A stretch of 64,000 bases of DNA, taken from Rhyacichthys aspro. Taxonomy: Eukaryota; Chordata; Actinopteri; Gobiiformes; Rhyacichthyidae. Under the pieces are notes generated by a model that worked only from the letters and a program-made list of their open reading frames with translations, was not told the origin of the DNA and did no database searches. The DNA lies in contig CM072166.1 of assembly GCA_036850595.1 (NCBI GenBank), positions 13,410,758-13,474,757 on the forward strand, in the 5' to 3' direction. Of this stretch, positions 58,693 to 64,000 are shown piece by piece. The position numbers and the translations under genes were made by a program. The first letter of the stretch is position 1; each line of letters begins with the position of its first letter.

Positions 58693-59884
58693 TTCTGATT
58701 ACTGTCTGAACATTCTTCCTCCCAGACTGGAGCCCTACATTCTTCTACCAATCACCTGAGCAAACAAGTTGTTCTTACTTTAACAAACACTGTCCATTGT
58801 GTTTCACTCCCCTGGCCTTTCAAACGTCCACACATCGCCTCATAATTGAGACAACTTTTTTTGCAGCGAGCATGCAGAAGACAACCATGTAAAGATCAAT
58901 TCTGGAGTAGTGTCTTTCGATATAACTCCAGATATAACTTCATCAGTGGCTTTAAACATATTCTTTGAGACCCAATCCACTGTGCATTCCCCTCAGCCTC
59001 TGTCACCAGGACAAGTGGACCTCCCATTCTCCTTTCACTCTCCTTTCACTCTCCTTTCAAACACAATACGCTTCATTTAACTTCTCTTCACACTCACGAG
59101 CTCGCACACATTCACACCTGGGAGCTGCACTGACCGCAGTCTTCTACTGTTGGACACCGAGGCCTACCATTAAGTCCAGTCCCTCACTTCGGAGCAGACT
59201 CTTTTATAAGACACTCCTCTAAAGCCAGCTTTTCTTGGCACATCGGTTTCAGCCGTCCTGCTCCGACATTTATATTAATGACGTTCACTGCTAAATCGGC
59301 TGATCTGAACCCTCTAATTTTCCAGGAAGAGTTGTACCTGATGATACAGTAGAGTATTTATGGTATTTAAGCCCAAAAGCAACACTTCCCAAAAACTTAA
59401 GATTGTGTTTATTTAGTCGATTTTATTGGTACAAGTTTAACGGTGTTGACGAAAGATGGATTTAGAAAGAAAAGACTGCAACACATCATGAAGGAAGTCA
59501 GAGGTGAGTGTTTGTCCGAGGTAGCTGTTTATGTGGAGCTATCTCAAGCGTGTCGTGTGTGTGTTGGACACCAGCTGGAGTGTATCCACAGTGTCATCTC
59601 TCGACACAACGGTCAGTGATTCACGACGACGTCTGGCCTGGTGTCCATGAAAACACACAACACGCCATCACTTCCAGTAAACAGGGGAGGGGTAGCAATG
59701 GTGATTCTTTTCCAGTCGCCACCTGAAAGTGTATTGGAAACGTAGTCACAGTAGTTGATTTATGCCAAATTGATGGTAGAATGTCACTCTGATTTGTCAT
59801 TAGGTTGTTGAGGTCTCCACTTTATGGTTGATCCTGTCACGGTCTTTGATAATAAACTGTCCATTGAGGGATTTTTTTTTTTTT
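58693..59884. other. Mixed sequence, counterpart of 30578-31803
   Basis: Shows several small deletions relative to copy A at 58700-58900 that break the minus-strand open frame there. The 11-bp CTCCTTTCACT triple repeat is kept near 59029-59059. Confidence 0.4.
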
Positions 59885-60322
59885 GGCAAGAATTTCTGCC
59901 TCAAGTGGAGGAGTTCCAGTATCTTGGTCTAGTTCACGAGTAATGGAAGGAGATTGACAGACGGATCAGTGCCTTAATGTGGTCTGCAAAAACAATGTTC
60001 TTGATTGCTCATGAGTTCTGGGGGACCTAGGGTGGCTGGATGCTCCTAGAGAGACAGGGTTAGGGGCTGGGTCAATCGGGAGGAGCTCGGAGTACAGCCG
60101 CTGCTCCTCCACATTGAGAGGAGCTAGCTGAGATGGCTCGGTTCTGTTCTGGATGCTGGGCATGCCTCAACAAAAGCAGGCCCCAGGGCTGACCCAGGAC
60201 ATGCTAGAGGAACTTTGTCTCCAGACTGGTTAGAGATTGCCTCAGTTTTCTGGGTGTCTGGGGAGAGGGAAGTAGACTGCTGCCCCCGGGACCTGGCTCC
60301 GGATAAGAAGAAGAAAATGGTT
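59885..60322 (+). mobile_element. LINE ORF 3' fragment, degenerate (copy B)
   Basis: Counterpart of 31804-32242 with a handful of substitutions and the same internal loss of sequence, so insertion and decay predate the separation of the copies. Confidence 0.75.
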
Positions 60323-60798
60323 GGTGCTTTTGTTGTGTTCGGTTAGTTTTAAAAATGAATGCATGTTGTGACTTTATTTTTTTTTTTTACACATTTGTTA
60401 ACATGACAGTACAAAGCTTTATTTTCTTTTCCCATCACACACTCTGAACTTAGCTCAAAAAGATAGATTGTTTATAAAATTTCACTGATAGCTACTCAAT
60501 GAGTGGTGGGTCTGAGTGGTGTTCTGTTCTGTTGGTTGTAAGCAAATATAGCCTTTAGTATACTAGCTATAGTAAGTAGTAGTTATACTAAGAGAATAGA
60601 TTTTACTTTATTTATGTTAATAAGTGAACACAATTCAAACATGCAGCAGCTGAGCCATGTGAAATGTGATCTGGATCTATTCCTCATTTCACGCTCGGCC
60701 TGATGCCCTTCACCAGAACCTGGTGGGGCATTTGCAGGTGTTTCACTGTGACCTGTCTGTCCACTGTGACAGCTGCTGCAGCGACGGCCTCGACCAGC

Positions 60799-60850
60799 TG
60801 TGTGTGTGTGTAATGTTGTGTGTGTGTGTGTGTGTGTGTGTGTTGTGTGA
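60799..60850 (+). repeat. TG microsatellite (copy B)
   Basis: Interrupted by TAATGT near 60811, unlike copy A, and overall shorter. Confidence 0.95.
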
Positions 60851-61189
60851 GTGTCCAGCAGCAGACTGAAGTCTTTCCACTGCACTCAGCTGCACCTGGA
60901 CCAGGGCAAGTCTTGCAGCTACATCAGGCCACCCAGATTAATATGACTGTACACATACTGCTGCCACAGTTTATAGTGTTTATCATTATGGGGCTGATTA
61001 TGATTTACTTGAAATGACAAAAACATCATTGAAACACTGTGTACCAGCACAGTGGAATAGCAATGATGTCTGTTAACAATCATGTTTTTCCAGTGAACCC
61101 AGTATATTTTAATAAAGGCAATAGCAATAATACACAAAGTAAAACTACTACTCTAGAATACCTGTGTGTTCTTCTCTGACATAACAAAA

Positions 61190-61700
61190 AGATTAATTTA
61201 TTATTATTATTATTTTTATTTAATCGTTATTTATCCAGGAAAAGATCCATTGAGATTCACAAGCTCTTTATCAAGGATGTCCAGGCCAAGATATGTGCAG
61301 TGTACAAGCAGCAACTGAACATCAAACAGATGAACCACATAATCACTATTCTGTACAATCACAGGAGTAGACCAAGCAGTGAAACATCAAATCTTCAAGA
61401 AAATATTAAAACAAGAGAGATCCTACACAACTAGATGTTCCATATGCAGCTGGTGATTAAAAACTCAGATATTTTTTGTTTGAAACCAGAAAAAGGGATG
61501 AGAGACCCTAACTTTAACTTAACCTGCAGATCATTCCAGGACCATGGCCCAAAATAGGATAGTCTTATCTTCCCTTTTCAAGAAAGAATGACTAGCAAAA
61601 AATCTGTGTTCCAACAAAAGTCTGGGCTACTGCGTTTTCAAAAGTGTCATTTTTTAATAATAATTTCTGAAACGCTAGTATAGATCTGGTCAGCCCTTCC
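61190..61700 (+). repeat. Dispersed teleost-type repeat (copy B)
   Basis: Counterpart of 33127-33660, lacking about 18 bases after CCAGGCCAAGA and with more substitutions than neighbouring islands. Confidence 0.5.
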
Positions 61701-61873
61701 TTTGCTTCCTCCCATCATCCTTAAACATCAATGTATGAATCAATATAGTCTTATTTGTTCACTCTTGAAGTACAATTGCTGCTCTTCTCTCCTGCAAAGA
61801 CTGAATCAGGTTTTAGTCTGATCACAAACCCATAAACCCAACCTTTTCTCCTGCTCTTTTTCCTCACAGCTCC

Positions 61874-62324
61874 CTCCTCTCTCTTTCTCTTCTTGCACAA
61901 ACAGAACATAACCTGTTATTCACGTCACATCTTGCCAGTAGCCATCACTTCGACGGGAGCCAGCGCTTGGTGAACGCTCCCGTATTGAATTCCAGCGACG
62001 GGGACAGGTTACCGGCTCCTGCTGCCAACAGTGTCCGGAGAGTGCAAATGTTTATTTAAAAAGTTATGTTCGCCTATTGATTTTATTTCATTTTCCCTCG
62101 TCCTAAGCTGCTTGCTCTTGGCTCGGGCGAAGTGGCTGTCCATCACGAGCATGTTGTACGTCTCATAAAGGCTGCTACTATGGGATAATGTAGCCCCGTG
62201 GCCCGATATGGCCGCCTTCCATTCAGTCTCTATTGGACGTGTGTCTGTATGGGACAAGTATGTAGTTTATGGGCCCCATCCAAGATAAATATGTCGGAGG
62301 CCTTGCTCTTATAAGCGTCTGGAC
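61874..62324. other. Candidate conserved non-coding island with 82-codon frame (copy B)
   Basis: Counterpart of 33840-34290. The one base change inside the minus-strand open frame (near 62222) is synonymous. Confidence 0.35.
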
Positions 62325-63384
62325 ATGGAATATCTCACCTTCTACAATAATATAACAGTTAACATTAATATCTGATATGCCCCACTACCACTTATACCAT
62401 GACCTGTATTTGTATTCAATTATTTTAAGTGGCTTTACGTTTAATATATAGTCTCGCGCTAAGATTACACCGCCCCAAAATACATAAATCTCAAATATTA
62501 TCTTTCAGCTCGCTCTATAAAATGATTCCATAAGTGGCGTGTTTAACAAAAGGACCAAAAAAAAAAAAAAAAGGTAAAGATGAAAAGAGCCAGACGTTGT
62601 TAAAGTCTGGCCCGGACAAAAGTTGAACGTATTGATGGATGGGATTTGGGCGATTCCAGCGTTAAAATGAAATGTTATGATAGCACTTACGCAGCGGTGA
62701 GAACTTGTAAAGCTTTTTAGGGATAAAGAGCAGCTGGTAAGTCGTGTGTTAGGGGTGTCAAGGGAGCAATATCGACAAAATGGATGGGGCTTTAGAATCC
62801 ATTCAAATCTGTGAAAGTGGGAAAACGATTAACTGTAGACTGTACGTAAAGATGGACAGAGCTTTACTGATACCTTGAGTCAAAATGAAGCCAGATTTCC
62901 ACTGTTTTGTTGTTGATTGTTTTAAAGATTTGTTTTGGTTTTTTTTGGCCTTTTTTGGTGACGTTTGGTGGTAATAGTGTAAATTGCAATTGCTCATCTG
63001 TCTGTTCTACATTTTAGTTATCATGGAAGGGTGTTATTTGAACTGTATCCAGAGTCAGTCATGGCTGGGGTTTACTTAAATCAAAGGTGCTCACTGGTAC
63101 ATCCACAAAAACAGTTAAAGCTGTTGTATTTATATTGATGCTTTGCGATTTTTGGGGAAGGAGTCTCACATTTTACATGCCTTTTACATCATGTGATCAT
63201 TTCCAACCAATAGGATCAATGTGGGGTAGAATAAGTTAAAATCAATACAAAATAGCAAATTACTTTAAAGGTTACACTGATGAATCTGTAGTTTGATCAA
63301 GCTAGTTCAAGCTACTCTAGAGGTACTGGATCCATGCACCAGGGGGCGATAGAGAGGAGAGTCTTCTGTCCATCTTTACATATA
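62325..63384. other. AT-rich sequence, lacks ~365 bp found in copy A
   Basis: The join point is at about 63231. At about 63326-63379 this copy has some 50 bases not present in copy A, including a CTCF-like motif. No gene. Confidence 0.5.
63337..63350 (+). promoter_or_regulatory. CTCF-like motif found only in copy B
   Basis: CACCAGGGGGCGAT fits the core of the CTCF consensus well. The equivalent position in copy A lacks the segment. Confidence 0.4.
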
Positions 63385-63392
63385 GTCTATAG

Positions 63393-63790
63393 CACACATG
63401 TCAAACTCAAGGCAAATGTGTCCCTTTGCAATGTTTAATAAAATATTAAACAGATGAAAGGCACTAAACTATTCTAAAGATATGTAACAGGTAAAAATGC
63501 CACCTCAAAATGACACTAGCCATTTTAAAGAGACCAAAATGGGGCTTAAAATGGGGCCAAATTGGCACAAATTGAGGTGAATTCGCAAAATGATGCCTAA
63601 AAATTAGGTATAAATGGAGGAAATTAATGTTAAAAACAAACTGATGAGATACAGACTGAAATAAAGGGGCACTCTTACACAATAAACACTGTAAAATTTA
63701 AAAAGCTACACAATTATCACAATCTTTGGCCCCTGAAAGGATTCTTAATTACCATCCCGGCCCTTCAACACTTTGAGTTTGACACCCCTG
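63393..63790. mobile_element. Non-autonomous hAT-like element, ~398 bp (copy B)
   Basis: Same perfect GTCTATAG duplication as in copy A (63385-63392 and 63791-63798). The left end is CACACATGTCAAACTC, the right end complements CAGGGGTGTCAAACTC, here closer to the family consensus than in copy A. Confidence 0.85.
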
Positions 63791-64000
63791 GTCTATAGGA
63801 TTAACCGAACTGTGTATAAAGTTCTAGATTCTTCTCGGTGACGGCAGAATAATTGCCATTTTGTGACAAACCTGATCAAAAACACAAAACACTTTTTACA
63901 TTTACAAATTCGTAACACTTCAGTATTCTTCTTAAAACCTCATCTTATTAAACAAGGACGAATGAAAGCATAAAGTTGTACATTAAAAATGACGGGATGT

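Larger units (their letters stand above)
43528..64000 (+). repeat. Large duplication, copy B (~20.5 kb, continues past the window)
   Basis: Same order and orientation as 15273-36266. Notable differences: shorter minisatellites, extra sequence at 49082-49500 and 57789-58031, a missing ~365 bp near 63231, and extra sequence at 63326-63379. Because the match is still unbroken at the last base, the true length is not known. Confidence 0.97.

Overview
This looks like a stretch of intergenic or intronic nuclear DNA from a ray-finned (probably percomorph teleost) fish. It is AT-rich and has no convincing protein-coding exon. It carries short non-autonomous DNA transposons of hAT type, a degraded LINE fragment whose wording is typical of teleost genomes, tRNA-like SINE remnants, a CA/TG microsatellite and many poly-A tracts. 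The open frames present are all about 60-140 codons, lack recognisable domains, and often run through repeats. I therefore call no gene. The organism call rests on repeat types known from fish and is inference; the species cannot be named. Layout: 1-15272 is single-copy desert. It holds a tRNA-SINE remnant, a ~700 bp fold-back repeat, two copies of a dispersed repeat with CTCF-like motifs, several GC-richer islands and one hAT-like element loaded with a 21-bp minisatellite. 15273-36266 (copy A) is repeated almost base for base at 43528-64000 (copy B). Copy B starts on the first base after a 100-N gap (43428-43527) and is still running at the window end. Between them, 36267-43427 is single copy in this window and contains the clearest intact minisatellite-bearing hAT element (41206-41967, perfect 8-bp target-site duplication). 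Inside each copy are promoter-like or conserved-looking GC-rich islands, two minisatellite blocks of different length in A and B, a second hAT-like family (30050-30569 and 58124-58684), a LINE 3' fragment, and a ~400 bp hAT-like element with the same perfect target-site duplication in both copies. The most economical reading of the A/B pair is two haplotypes of one locus placed in series by the assembler. A real recent tandem duplication is the alternative. The most interesting biology is a family of hAT-type non-autonomous elements that carry an internal 21-bp tandem repeat. The array expands and contracts between copies, builds a 189-bp higher-order repeat, and flips orientation just before the element's 3' end. 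Because 21 is a multiple of three, these arrays give spurious heptad-repeat open frames.
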